Source: Polynucleobacter sp. UK-Gri1-W3 (GTDB lineage: Bacteria; Pseudomonadota; Gammaproteobacteria; Burkholderiales; Burkholderiaceae). Taken from it: a stretch of 64,000 nt of DNA. This document shows, piece by piece, positions 43,894-52,160 of this stretch. The stretch covers positions 224,791 to 288,790 of the forward strand of contig NZ_JACVQA010000002.1 in NCBI RefSeq assembly GCF_018881595.1. Direction: 5' to 3'. Made by a program: the position numbers and the translations under genes. Position 1 is the first letter of the stretch, and the number at the start of each line of letters is the position of its first letter. The notes beneath the pieces are model-generated. The model saw nothing but the letters and a program-made list of their open reading frames with translations. It had not been told where the DNA came from and did not search any database.

Positions 43894-45171
43894 TTATTTT
43901 TCTAAGGCTCCATAAATAACAGCATTGAGTTGCTCACGATGCACCTTGCGAATTTCTCCTGGTGCAACACCCATCATCACCACTACCATTTGCTCTTTTG
44001 GATCAGCCCAGAAGATGGTTCCATAGGCGCCATTCCATGTGAAGTCGCCAACATTACCATTGATAGCTGATAGACCTCTGTCAGTGCGTACCGCTACACC
44101 CAAACCGAATCCATAACCCATACGGCCTGGCTCAGTGCCGCTCACATTATTTTTAATGTCCTTGTTGAGATGGTTTGATGTCATAAAGGCAACTGTTTGA
44201 GGTCCTAGCACTCTCTTGCCATCAAGACTTCCACCATTGAGCAACATTTGACCAAAGCGAATGTAATCACCAGCCGTTGAGTACGCGCATGAACCACCGC
44301 AATCAAACTTTACTTTCTGTGTATGGATATCGACCTTCTGTGATTTGCCAGTCAATGGATCTAATGGTAATGGTTGCGCTAAACGAGGACGATCTTTTTC
44401 GGCGAGGTCAAAAGTGGTATTTGGCATTCCGACCTTATTCCAGATGCGCTCTTGCATTACTGCACCCAGGGGTTTGCCTGCTATCTTCTCTTCAATAATG
44501 CCGAGCACATCTAGACCAAAACCATAGTCCCAAGCAGTGCCTGGCTCATAGAGCAAGGGATTACTAGCTAACTTGTCGATAAATTCTTGAGCGGTGTATT
44601 GCACCGCTGCTGGTGCAGATCCAGCTGGATAGGTCTTATGAACTGGAGTGGCGCCACGACCGCCATAAGTAAGACCATTGGTATGGCGCATCAAGTCTTG
44701 GATAGTGATTGGATTTTTTGCAGGAACTAGATTGAGCTTTCCGTCGGCATCAACTTGACCGACTTTCATATCCTTAAATTGTGGCAACCAATTGGAGATC
44801 GGCGCATTTAATGGAAGCTTGCCCTCTTCATAAAAAGTGAGCGCACTTACCGATGCCATAACCTTAGTCATCGACGCCAAATTGAAAATGGCATCCGTAG
44901 TCATCGGCTTGTTGTTTTCTTTATCTAAATACCCGTAAGGTTTAAAAATAGTCAGTTTGCCGTTTTTGGATACTGCTAGAACGGCACCAGCCATATTGTT
45001 GGCTGCAATCTGATCAGCAAAGAAAGCATCAATTCTTTTCAGACCCTCTTGGCTAAATCCTTGCCCCGGGGTTGCGCTGAGGGGCAATGGCGCTTTTGAT
45101 GCATCGGCTGCAAATAGACTTGCACTAACTAATAAACCAGCAATAAGGCTGGTTGCCTGCATTTTTCTCAT
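43894..45171 (-). CDS. Exported serine hydrolase of the beta-lactamase/esterase class
   Basis: From ATG 45171 (GGAGA upstream) the protein has 425 residues and a signal peptide (about 1-22). The class C-like SMTK motif (catalytic Ser) and a Tyr-containing YDYGFGL segment match the beta-lactamase-related esterase family (EstB type). The substrate could be an ester or a peptidoglycan-like peptide. It is convergent with doc and divergent from cysI. Confidence 0.86.
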   Translation of the reverse strand: MRKMQATSLIAGLLVSASLFAADASKAPLPLSATPGQGFSQEGLKRIDAFFADQIAANNMAGAVLAVSKNGKLTIFKPYGYLDKENNKPMTTDAIFNLASMTKVMASVSALTFYEEGKLPLNAPISNWLPQFKDMKVGQVDADGKLNLVPAKNPITIQDLMRHTNGLTYGGRGATPVHKTYPAGSAPAAVQYTAQEFIDKLASNPLLYEPGTAWDYGFGLDVLGIIEEKIAGKPLGAVMQERIWNKVGMPNTTFDLAEKDRPRLAQPLPLDPLTGKSQKVDIHTQKVKFDCGGSCAYSTAGDYIRFGQMLLNGGSLDGKRVLGPQTVAFMTSNHLNKDIKNNVSGTEPGRMGYGFGLGVAVRTDRGLSAINGNVGDFTWNGAYGTIFWADPKEQMVVVMMGVAPGEIRKVHREQLNAVIYGALEK

Positions 45172-45351
45172 ACTGTCTCCACTTTTTATTGTTGTTAATG
45201 GCAATTCTTGGGAATTTAGCTTTCTCTGAAGCTATTGAAGCAGAGTTTTCACAAAATATGTAATTTTGGGCTCTTTTATATGATTTTGGATATATAGAAT
45301 AGATTTTTGAGTATTTGAAGGAATATTGAAAATACATGACAATCGAAGGCT

Positions 45352-47097
45352 ATGTATAAATATGACTCTATCGACCAAACCCTTGTAGATCAACGGGTTG
45401 CCCAATTTAGGGACCAGGTTGCCCGGCGTTTGGATGGCAGCTTAGCCGAGGAAGAATTCCGCCCTCTAAGACTACAAAATGGCCTATATCACCAACGCCA
45501 TGCATACATGCTGCGCGTTGCCATTCCCTATGGTTTATTTAGTGCAAAGCAATTACGTACCTTGGCACTCATCTCTGAAAAGTATGACCGTGGTTATGGC
45601 CACTTCACTACACGCCAGAACATTCAGTACAACTGGGTAACGCTAGAAGACACCCCAGATATTTTGGCTGAACTTGCCAAAGTAGAAATGCATGCTATTC
45701 AAACTTCAGGTAACTGCATTCGCAATATTACGAGTGATGCCTTTGCTGGTGTAGCTGCGGATGAATATGTTGATACTCGTCCGATTTGCGAGCTCCTACG
45801 TCAGTGGTCAACCCTTCATCCTGAATTTGCACACTTGCCACGTAAGTTTAAGTTTGCAGTGAACGGTGCTAAAGAAGATCGCACTGTATTGCTTTGTCAT
45901 GATGTCGGTATTGAGCTGAAGAAAAATCCGAATGTTAATAATGGAGAATTGACTGCCGATATTTATGCCGGCGGTGGTATGGGTCGGACGCCAATATTAG
46001 GCTCACTCATTAAGCAAGGGCTTCCTTGGAATGTCCTACCTAGCTACCTCACAGCCTTGCTGCGTGTATATAACCGCTTTGGTCGTCGCGACAACCTCTA
46101 TAAAGCCCGCATCAAGATCTTAGTAAAAGCCTTGGGTCCAGAAGAATTTGCTCGCCAAGTTGAAGGCGAGTGGGCTCATATTCAAAATAGCGATGACAAC
46201 TTTACGCAAGCGGAGTGGGATCGCGTTGCTAAGCACTTTACAAAGCCGGCATACAAAACATTGCCTACGTTAAGTAACGAAGAAATTATTCATACTGCCG
46301 CCCAAACTGAGCAAGCAGCATTTGCTCGTTGGCTAGAGCGTAATGTCAAACCGCACCAAGTGCCTGGTTATGCCAGCGTGATTCTGTCGCTCAAGCCGCA
46401 CGGTACGGTCGCGCCCGGTGATGCCACCACTGCGCAAATGATTGCCATTGCCGATCTTTCTGATCAATATAGTTTTGGTGAATTGCGTGCGACTCATGAA
46501 CAAAACTTGGTACTTGCTGATGTTGAGAAAGCTAAGTTATATGAACTCTGGCAAGAGGCCAAAAAGCAAAAGGTTGCCCTGCCAAACGTTGGTTTACTGA
46601 CTGACATCATTGCCTGCCCTGGTGGTGATTTCTGCTCTCTTGCAAATGCTAAATCCTTACCTATCGCCAAAGCTATTCAAGAGCGCTTTGATGATTTAGA
46701 TTACTTATTTGATTTAGGAGACATTAGTCTCAATATCTCTGGATGCATTAACTCCTGCGGCCACCATCACGTTGGCAATATTGGCGTGCTCGGTGTCGAT
46801 AAAGACGGCGAAGAGTGGTATCAAATCACCTTAGGTGGCGAGCAAGGCAACGATGCCTCTATCGGCAAAGTAATTGGCCCTTCTTTCTATGCTGATGAAA
46901 TCCCAGATGTCATCACCAATGTGATCAACACCTACGTGGCACAGCGCAATGAAGATGAATCCTTTATCGAGGCCTATCGTCGCTTAGGAGTTACTCCATT
47001 CAAAGAAGCGGCCTATAAGGATAAAGGCAAAGATAAAAATGAAGCTGCTAAGAAAAAAGGGCAGGCCGAGAAGGCAATTGAAGGAGGTGCCGCATGA
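45352..47097 (+). CDS. cysI: Sulfite/nitrite reductase haemoprotein (CysI-type)
   Basis: This 581-residue protein has the two-part sulfite reductase fold. The sirohaem/4Fe-4S ligands are in CPGGDFC and GCINSCGHH (about residues 420-470), and GHFTTRQNIQYNW is a family signature. It reduces sulfite to sulfide with six electrons. The last 30 residues form a Lys-rich, low-complexity tail unlike the core. GAAGG precedes ATG 45352. The next genes supply DUF934 and the sirohaem methyltransferase CobA. Confidence 0.92.
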   Translation: MYKYDSIDQTLVDQRVAQFRDQVARRLDGSLAEEEFRPLRLQNGLYHQRHAYMLRVAIPYGLFSAKQLRTLALISEKYDRGYGHFTTRQNIQYNWVTLEDTPDILAELAKVEMHAIQTSGNCIRNITSDAFAGVAADEYVDTRPICELLRQWSTLHPEFAHLPRKFKFAVNGAKEDRTVLLCHDVGIELKKNPNVNNGELTADIYAGGGMGRTPILGSLIKQGLPWNVLPSYLTALLRVYNRFGRRDNLYKARIKILVKALGPEEFARQVEGEWAHIQNSDDNFTQAEWDRVAKHFTKPAYKTLPTLSNEEIIHTAAQTEQAAFARWLERNVKPHQVPGYASVILSLKPHGTVAPGDATTAQMIAIADLSDQYSFGELRATHEQNLVLADVEKAKLYELWQEAKKQKVALPNVGLLTDIIACPGGDFCSLANAKSLPIAKAIQERFDDLDYLFDLGDISLNISGCINSCGHHHVGNIGVLGVDKDGEEWYQITLGGEQGNDASIGKVIGPSFYADEIPDVITNVINTYVAQRNEDESFIEAYRRLGVTPFKEAAYKDKGKDKNEAAKKKGQAEKAIEGGAA

Positions 47098-47660
47098 GTC
47101 AACTCAATATCGCCTCCCATTCCGAAATTGTGCACTTTCCAAAAGATGGCAGGCCTGCTTTAGCCTCTAATGACTGGCAAGTGTGGGGCGGCAGCCAGGA
47201 CGAAGGCGGCCTACCGGATCTGGAACATGGTGCTCATAAAGTATTAGTACCATTTACTTGGTGGCTTGAGCATCATCATGAGGCTGATATCTTGGCACTG
47301 GCTAAGAATGGTCAGATTGGTGTGTGGTTTGCTACTGATGATGACATTCTTAAGCATGCTGATGTTATCGAGGCAGGTAAAAAGGTCTGGCCTCTCGTAG
47401 CAGCGCACTTCCCTATCTTTAGAGATGGCCGTAGTTTTAGTACCGCAGCCCTACTCAGAAATCGCTTTGCTTGGGAAGGAGAAATCCGCGCTATTGGCGA
47501 TGTATTGATTGACCAGCTCTTGCAAGGTGCTCGTGTTGGCTTTGATAGCTTTGCTTTACGCCCTGATCAAAATTTAGATGTAGCTTTAAAACAGTTCGAT
47601 TTGTATACAGTCACTACTCAAAATAGCTGGCGGGATAAACGCGCCACCTTAAGCGCGTAG
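47094..47660 (+). CDS. DUF934 protein, sulfite-reductase associated
   Basis: This 188-residue soluble protein matches DUF934, found next to cysI throughout Burkholderiales; it may serve electron transfer to sulfite reductase. LPDLEHGAHKVLVPFTWW and FRDGRSFSTAALLRNRFAWEGEIRAIGDVLIDQL are typical. It overlaps cysI by four bases. Unlike the usual arrangement, cysH and the sulfate-activating genes cysD/cysN do not follow. Confidence 0.9.
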   Translation: MSQLNIASHSEIVHFPKDGRPALASNDWQVWGGSQDEGGLPDLEHGAHKVLVPFTWWLEHHHEADILALAKNGQIGVWFATDDDILKHADVIEAGKKVWPLVAAHFPIFRDGRSFSTAALLRNRFAWEGEIRAIGDVLIDQLLQGARVGFDSFALRPDQNLDVALKQFDLYTVTTQNSWRDKRATLSA

Positions 47661-47672
47661 GCAACAGAGAAC

Positions 47673-48506
47673 ATGAATAAACCTTCTACCAATAACAACA
47701 ATACACTTGGCAAAGTGTATTTAGTGGGCGCAGGTCCTGGTGCTGTAGATCTCATTACAGTTCGTGGCGCCAAACTATTGGAGCAAGCGGATATTGTTTT
47801 CTACGACGCTTTGGTTGACCCTGAGATGCTGAAACTATGTCCACAAGCCGAGAAGATCGAAGTCGGTAAGCGTTGCGGCAAGCTATCTTCAGCACAGCAG
47901 TTTATTAATAAACGCTTAGTAGATGCCGCCCAGAAACATCAAGTGATTGTGCGTCTCAAGGGTGGCGATCCCATGTTGTTTGGGCGTGCCGACGAAGAAA
48001 TCCAGACTCTCAAAGCCGCTGGGATTGAAATTCAGGTTGTGCCTGGGATCACTGCCGCACTGGCTGGTGCAGCCAGCATTCAACAGTCGCTGACATTGCG
48101 TGGAGTATCCCGTAGCGTGGCATTTATCACCTTAGCTCAGGGCGCCGAGAATGTCGCCCCAGGGCAGCCCATTTCCAATCCTACTGCTGACACTTTGGTG
48201 TATTACATGGGTCGCAAAGATGCGGCGCGTATTGCGCAGCAATTGATCGAACAAAGCCCCAATCAGAATGTCAGTACGCCTGTACAAATATTAGAGGCTG
48301 TGAGCACTCCACGTGAGCGCCTATGGACAAGCACTTTGGAAGAGTTGGCTGCTGGCAAAGCCGATCAATGGTTTGATAGCGCATCGCCTGCCCTGATCAT
48401 GATTGGTGAGGCACTTGCAGGGCGCAACATGAGTTATAAACAGGTGCCAAACGATTCAACCTTAACTTTTGTGGCCCCAACCATTCCAAAGAGCAAAGCA
48501 GCTTAA
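47673..48506 (+). CDS. cobA: Uroporphyrinogen-III C-methyltransferase (sirohaem synthesis)
   Basis: This 277-residue protein is a SUMT: VYLVGAGPGAVDLITVRG and GGDPMLFGR, plus VPGITAALAGAA, are the SAM-binding and catalytic signatures. It makes precorrin-2, and with CbiX (50195-50563) it would build sirohaem for CysI. Its 3' end has a degenerate second copy at 49267-49401, on the far side of the HigBA module. Confidence 0.94.
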   Translation: MNKPSTNNNNTLGKVYLVGAGPGAVDLITVRGAKLLEQADIVFYDALVDPEMLKLCPQAEKIEVGKRCGKLSSAQQFINKRLVDAAQKHQVIVRLKGGDPMLFGRADEEIQTLKAAGIEIQVVPGITAALAGAASIQQSLTLRGVSRSVAFITLAQGAENVAPGQPISNPTADTLVYYMGRKDAARIAQQLIEQSPNQNVSTPVQILEAVSTPRERLWTSTLEELAAGKADQWFDSASPALIMIGEALAGRNMSYKQVPNDSTLTFVAPTIPKSKAA

Positions 48507-48516
48507 TACAAGCTCT

Positions 48517-48852
48517 TTACGCCGCGAGTGCCAATAAGGTAATGGCAGTAGGTGCCGATTCTGGATGCTGCTGGAATTTTTGCTCCACCTCCCAAATATC
48601 AACTGCCTCTTGCATGTGCAGCCAACTCTGAGGTGTTCCGCCAATCACTCGCGCGATACGTACGGCCATTTCTGCGCTAATACCTCTTTTCTCATGCAGG
48701 ATCTCTGAAACAGTAAGACGACTCACCCCTAGGTGACTTGCAAGAACCGCTTGGGTAACGCCAAGAGCCGGCAATACATCTTCACGGAGAATTTCTCCGG
48801 GATGCGTAGGCCTACGATTTGTATTTCTTAAACTCTTCATTAATTTCTTCAT
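48517..48852 (-). CDS. higA: HigA-family antitoxin
   Basis: This 111-residue protein has the HigA/GraA fold: RRPTHPGEILREDVLPALG, then the helix-turn-helix QAVLASHLGVSRLTVSEILHEKRGIS. It binds and represses the higBA promoter and neutralises HigB. Start ATG 48852 overlaps the HigB stop by one base (TAATG). The gene is antisense to and immediately after cobA. Confidence 0.93.
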   Translation of the reverse strand: MKKLMKSLRNTNRRPTHPGEILREDVLPALGVTQAVLASHLGVSRLTVSEILHEKRGISAEMAVRIARVIGGTPQSWLHMQEAVDIWEVEQKFQQHPESAPTAITLLALAA

Positions 48853-49130
48853 TAGTGATAATCCTCCAAATCTACATACACTGCATTTTCACCATCAAAT
48901 TTAAATGTCAGCCGCCAGTTACCAGAAACAAGTACAGCAAAAGTCTTTTTTCTTTTACCCTGCAGCTGATGAAAGCGATAACCCGGCAAATCCATATCCT
49001 CAGGAATAACTGCTGCATCCAGTCTATCCAGTATGCGAATGAGGCGAGCGGCATGCTGCGCTGGGATTGCCCTGTAACTTCCTTTTGAAAAAAAGAGTTC
49101 TAAACCTCGATGACTAAAAGATTGGATCAT
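48852..49130 (-). CDS. higB: HigB-type RelE-superfamily toxin
   Basis: From ATG 49130 (GAGG upstream) the protein has 92 residues with the HigB/GraT pattern: QSFSHRGLELFF, ARLIRILDRLDAA, PGYRFHQLQGKRKKTFAVLVSGNWRLTF. It should be a ribosome-dependent mRNA endonuclease. Two operator-like palindromes lie about 28 bases upstream. Confidence 0.92.
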   Translation of the reverse strand: MIQSFSHRGLELFFSKGSYRAIPAQHAARLIRILDRLDAAVIPEDMDLPGYRFHQLQGKRKKTFAVLVSGNWRLTFKFDGENAVYVDLEDYH

Positions 49131-49157
49131 TAATACCTCTAACACTCAATCTCTTAT

Positions 49158-49196
49158 TGTAATGTATCTAATTACACTGTAATGTATATCATTACA
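49158..49196. promoter_or_regulatory. Twin operator-like palindromes before higBA
   Basis: TGTAAT-N7-ATTACA occurs twice, at 49158-49176 and 49178-49196, with one base between them (period 20). Both copies are perfectly symmetric in their outer six bases. They sit just upstream of the HigB start and are the likely binding sites of HigA. Confidence 0.8.
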
Positions 49197-49266
49197 TTTA
49201 GCAAGGTCTTAATTAAGGCCTAATTGCCTCAAACAAACTAAATGCTTCTTGCGCAAAATTCAAAAC

Positions 49267-49401
49267 ACGCCGGTACAAACCTTGGAAGCAGTGGGCATAG
49301 CACGCGAGCGTTTATGGACGAGCACCTTACAACAGTTTGCTGCAAGCAAAGCAGATCAATGGTTTGATAGCGCATCGCCTGCCCTCATCATAATTGGTTA
49401 G
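49267..49401 (+). pseudogene. Decayed duplicate of the cobA 3' end
   Basis: From TPVQTLEAV to a TAG at 49399-49401, 44 codons match codons of cobA around 48282-48414. Of the residues, the run KADQWFDSASPALI is identical, and a 32-base stretch (49354-49385) equals 48363-48394 exactly. Elsewhere the two copies differ at several bases, so this is not a fresh duplication. The gene 5' part is absent and the frame stops early, before the cobA C terminus. Confidence 0.87.
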
Positions 49402-49484
49402 GCTTTGAGAACCTCTCGCACATTGGCCTCAGATACTACTGAGGAAAAAATGGATGAATGCCTGCAGAAAGCAAGTTAGAAGGG

Positions 49485-49859
49485 TTAACCTAAAGTTGCA
49501 ATCATTTCAATCTTGGGTGCAACTGTTTGAACCATCTTTTCGATACCATGTCCTGGGTTACTAATCTTTTGTGACACCAAAAGGCCAATCTTTTCTAACA
49601 GTCCAATATCTTTATTGATAGCAGAGCGATCACGGTGCAATTTATGACTTAATTGCGTAATAGTTTTGGGCTCATTCATCACTTCCAGCATTAGACGTCT
49701 ACGCGCCTCAGATAGCACCATAAACATCTCTTGCGGGTCTTCAAACGAAAAGGTGGCCGATTTCTTGAGCGCCTCTCCACGATCACTTTTTTGGGCGACC
49801 TTTTTAGCGCGATCAAAGAAACCTTCAACCGTATCGGTACGAATTATCATCTTTGTCAT
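49485..49859 (-). CDS. TumA-like antitoxin/regulator (winged helix)
   Basis: This 124-residue protein has a winged-helix region (about 52-110): LSEARRRLMLEVMNEPKTITQLSHKL and RDRSAINKDIGLLEKIGLLVSQK, like MarR/ArsR-type regulators. It starts in an ATGA overlap with the upstream TumE-like gene. By context it is the antitoxin and autoregulator of that pair. Confidence 0.8.
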   Translation of the reverse strand: MTKMIIRTDTVEGFFDRAKKVAQKSDRGEALKKSATFSFEDPQEMFMVLSEARRRLMLEVMNEPKTITQLSHKLHRDRSAINKDIGLLEKIGLLVSQKISNPGHGIEKMVQTVAPKIEMIATLG

Positions 49860-50176
49860 TTTTTATCCTTATTTACTTCCTTGATAATTTCTTGCCATTC
49901 TTTTTCAAAACGTTCTAATGTTTTTTTATAGCTTACAAAAGTTACTGGGGTAACCTTACCCATGTAATGCTTGTGGTGATAGTCATGAGCATTGTCAAAT
50001 CCAAGCACTCTGCCATTATCTTTTTGGCAAATCAACCGATTCATATATGCCAGGTTATAGCGAGTCACTACTGTTTTACCCTCACTGATATAACCCCACA
50101 CTTCAAAGCTCAAAACACCACCACCGCTACCTGCCTTTAACTTAAATGTTTCTCGTTCAATTAAGGATTCAAGCAC
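49856..50176 (-). CDS. TumE-like toxin (DUF6516)
   Basis: This 106-residue protein resembles the TumE family of toxin-antitoxin systems: KLKAGSGGGVLSFEVWGYISEGKTVVTRYNLAYMN and the conserved FDNAHDYHHKHYMG metal-binding-like His cluster. Its exact activity is not well known. The regulator gene overlaps it by four bases. This pair lies between the cobA remnant and cbiX. Confidence 0.82.
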   Translation of the reverse strand: MLESLIERETFKLKAGSGGGVLSFEVWGYISEGKTVVTRYNLAYMNRLICQKDNGRVLGFDNAHDYHHKHYMGKVTPVTFVSYKKTLERFEKEWQEIIKEVNKDKK

Positions 50177-50194
50177 AGGCCTGACTTTTAATGA

Positions 50195-50563
50195 TTACAA
50201 CCCTATATTTCGCCCCCCAAAATCGACAATCGCCTGCAAGACAGCCAAATCCTCACCAACAGCAGGCGTAGCGCCTAATTGAATGCTGGGGAATTTACCT
50301 CGGCATTCTTCCAGCAATACTGGAAAATCATTTCGCAGGTGACCGCCCTGCCCAAAGAAAACAGGCACTACAGTAATTTGAGTGGCACCACCGGCAGCCA
50401 AAGAAGTCACCGCCCCCTCTAATGATGGCTGCATCATTTCCAAGAAAGCCAACTCTACAGGTGTGCTGGGATGCTGCTCTTGCCATAAAGCAGCCAAACG
50501 ATCAAAAGGCTCGCGCCAGCGGTTATCACGGGCACCGTGCCCAAACAAGATAATGGCTTTCAT
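50195..50563 (-). CDS. cbiX: Sirohydrochlorin chelatase CbiX (short form)
   Basis: This 122-residue protein has the CbiX pattern: LFGHGARDNRWREPFDRLAA with catalytic His, and VPVFFGQGGHLRNDFP with the second His. It inserts iron (or cobalt) into sirohydrochlorin. Short-form CbiX proteins (about 120 aa) act as homodimers. It is on the opposite strand from cobA and separated from it by two toxin-antitoxin modules. Confidence 0.92.
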   Translation of the reverse strand: MKAIILFGHGARDNRWREPFDRLAALWQEQHPSTPVELAFLEMMQPSLEGAVTSLAAGGATQITVVPVFFGQGGHLRNDFPVLLEECRGKFPSIQLGATPAVGEDLAVLQAIVDFGGRNIGL

Positions 50564-50638
50564 AGATGGCTATACACTCTCATTAATATGCTTTAACCGA
50601 TAGCTTAACCTTATTTTGAAGATCAGATCAGACAGCCT

Positions 50639-51658
50639 ATGACTAACTTACTCAGTCAAACTTGGTTCATCGCACTCATGAGCGTAACGCTGATTGGAGC
50701 AGTTCTCTCAGCCGTTCACCATGCTGAAGTGATTGCCCATAAAACTGGTGAGCCATTTGGCACACTGATACTGTCGATTAGCGTCACCATTATTGAGGTA
50801 TCCCTCATCATCTCGATGATGCTTGCCGGTCATGAAGGATCTGAGTTCATTGCCAGAGATGCAGTATTCGCCACTGTCATGATTGTGATTAATGGTGTGA
50901 TTGGCCTCTGTATATTTATGGGTGGCTTAACGCATCATGAGATGACTTTCCGCAATGAAGGGACGAATTCAGCATTAGCGGTACTAACTGCTCTTGCAAC
51001 CTTTATCTTGGTCATGCCAATTGTTACTGTGAGTACGCCTGGGCCAGATTTCACCAAGAGCCAATTAGCATTTGCAGGCATCGCTTCATTTGCTCTTTAT
51101 ATTGCATTTCTCTTCTTCCAGACAGTCAGTCATCGTGACTACTACCTTCCTAAGGCAGAAGATAAAAAAACGGATAGTAATTTTCATGCTCTCAAACCTA
51201 GCAATATGAAGACTGCGGTTAGTGGAGCACTGCTGATACTCTCTCTAATTACCGTAGTAGGCCTTGCGGAGCTACTGAGTCCAGCCATTGAGCGCGGTGT
51301 TGCTGCTGCTGGTGCGCCTAAAACGATTGTGGGCATTGCCATTGCACTACTGGTATTAATGCCAGAAGGCTTTGCGGCTGTTAGAGCAGCCAAGGCCAAT
51401 CGATTGCAAAGTAGTTTGAACTTGGCTCTGGGTTCTGCATTGGCCAGTATTGGTTTAACCATCCCCACTGTTGCAGCCATTGCGATCTTCTTTAATCTCC
51501 CCCTCAGCCTGGGAATCAGTGATCTCAATATGACACTGATGTATTTGTCATTCTTTATTGGGGCACTAACACTAGCGATTGGTAGAACTACCCTCTTACA
51601 AGGCGTAGTTCACATCATCATCTTCTTGGAATATTTGTTCTTAAGCTTGGTACCGTAA
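50639..51658 (+). CDS. chaA: Calcium/proton antiporter (ChaA/CaCA family)
   Basis: This 339-residue protein has about eleven membrane helices and the two alpha repeats of the CaCA superfamily: GTLILSISVTIIEVSLIISMM in the first and LMPEGFAAVRAAKANRLQSSLNLALGSALASIGLTIP in the second. It should expel calcium, and possibly sodium or potassium, in exchange for protons. It is divergent from cbiX. Confidence 0.9.
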   Translation: MTNLLSQTWFIALMSVTLIGAVLSAVHHAEVIAHKTGEPFGTLILSISVTIIEVSLIISMMLAGHEGSEFIARDAVFATVMIVINGVIGLCIFMGGLTHHEMTFRNEGTNSALAVLTALATFILVMPIVTVSTPGPDFTKSQLAFAGIASFALYIAFLFFQTVSHRDYYLPKAEDKKTDSNFHALKPSNMKTAVSGALLILSLITVVGLAELLSPAIERGVAAAGAPKTIVGIAIALLVLMPEGFAAVRAAKANRLQSSLNLALGSALASIGLTIPTVAAIAIFFNLPLSLGISDLNMTLMYLSFFIGALTLAIGRTTLLQGVVHIIIFLEYLFLSLVP

Positions 51659-51763
51659 TCAGAAAGCAGCTATAGCAAAGGTAGCAATTTGCCAAAAAAC
51701 TTGTTTGGTCATCCACTCATCAGAATCGTTTATCTATTCTTAATGAGATACGCCTGGCAAAGA

Positions 51764-51895
51764 TCATTTAATCATTCTCAAGAAACTGAGGAGTTGCCAC
51801 AAGAGCATTACAAGTGCAAGAATAGCTAAAACCAAGGGACTTAACTCTATTCGGAATAGGCGCACTCTTTTATTAACGTACTCAATTGATAGCAT
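51764..51895 (-). CDS. 43-residue single-helix membrane protein candidate
   Basis: In the 502-base gap between chaA and the GT-4 transferase, ATG 51895 with AAGGA eight bases before opens a 43-codon frame that ends at TGA 51764-51766. It begins MLSIEYVNKRVRLF and has one hydrophobic helix (about residues 17-37). The rest of the gap (51659-51763 and 51896-52140) shows no gene I can support. Evidence is limited to the ribosome-binding site and the helix. Confidence 0.45.
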   Translation of the reverse strand: MLSIEYVNKRVRLFRIELSPLVLAILALVMLLWQLLSFLRMIK

Positions 51896-52148
51896 TGAAG
51901 TCTTCCTTGGAATTTGCTCAGCTAATAAGCGTAAACCAATCTCAATATCTCATTACCAGCCAATTACGTATTGTTTTGAAAGAAACAGATGATTCGCTCG
52001 TGACCAATATAAAAAATCAATGATCACAAAGCGCAATCTAAACGCCATTCGCATTCTCAATAGTCTATTTTTAATATTTATTAGCGATATTGCATAATTA
52101 CAGCAACAGTATTGACGTCAATTATCTAAAAAAATTGATTTTAGAACT

Positions 52149-52154
52149 TATAAT
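52149..52154 (+). promoter_or_regulatory. -10 element placing the transcript start at the ATG
   Basis: TATAAT lies six bases before ATG 52161, with no Shine-Dalgarno between them. If used, the transcript would begin at or near the start codon, giving a leaderless message. No good -35 box is seen at 17 bases. Confidence 0.4.
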
Positions 52155-52160
52155 TAGCCT

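Noticed and set aside
48363..49385. The shared 32-base run between cobA and the remnant as an assembly duplication
   Set aside because: Bases on both sides of the identical run are diverged between the copies, which an assembly error would not produce.
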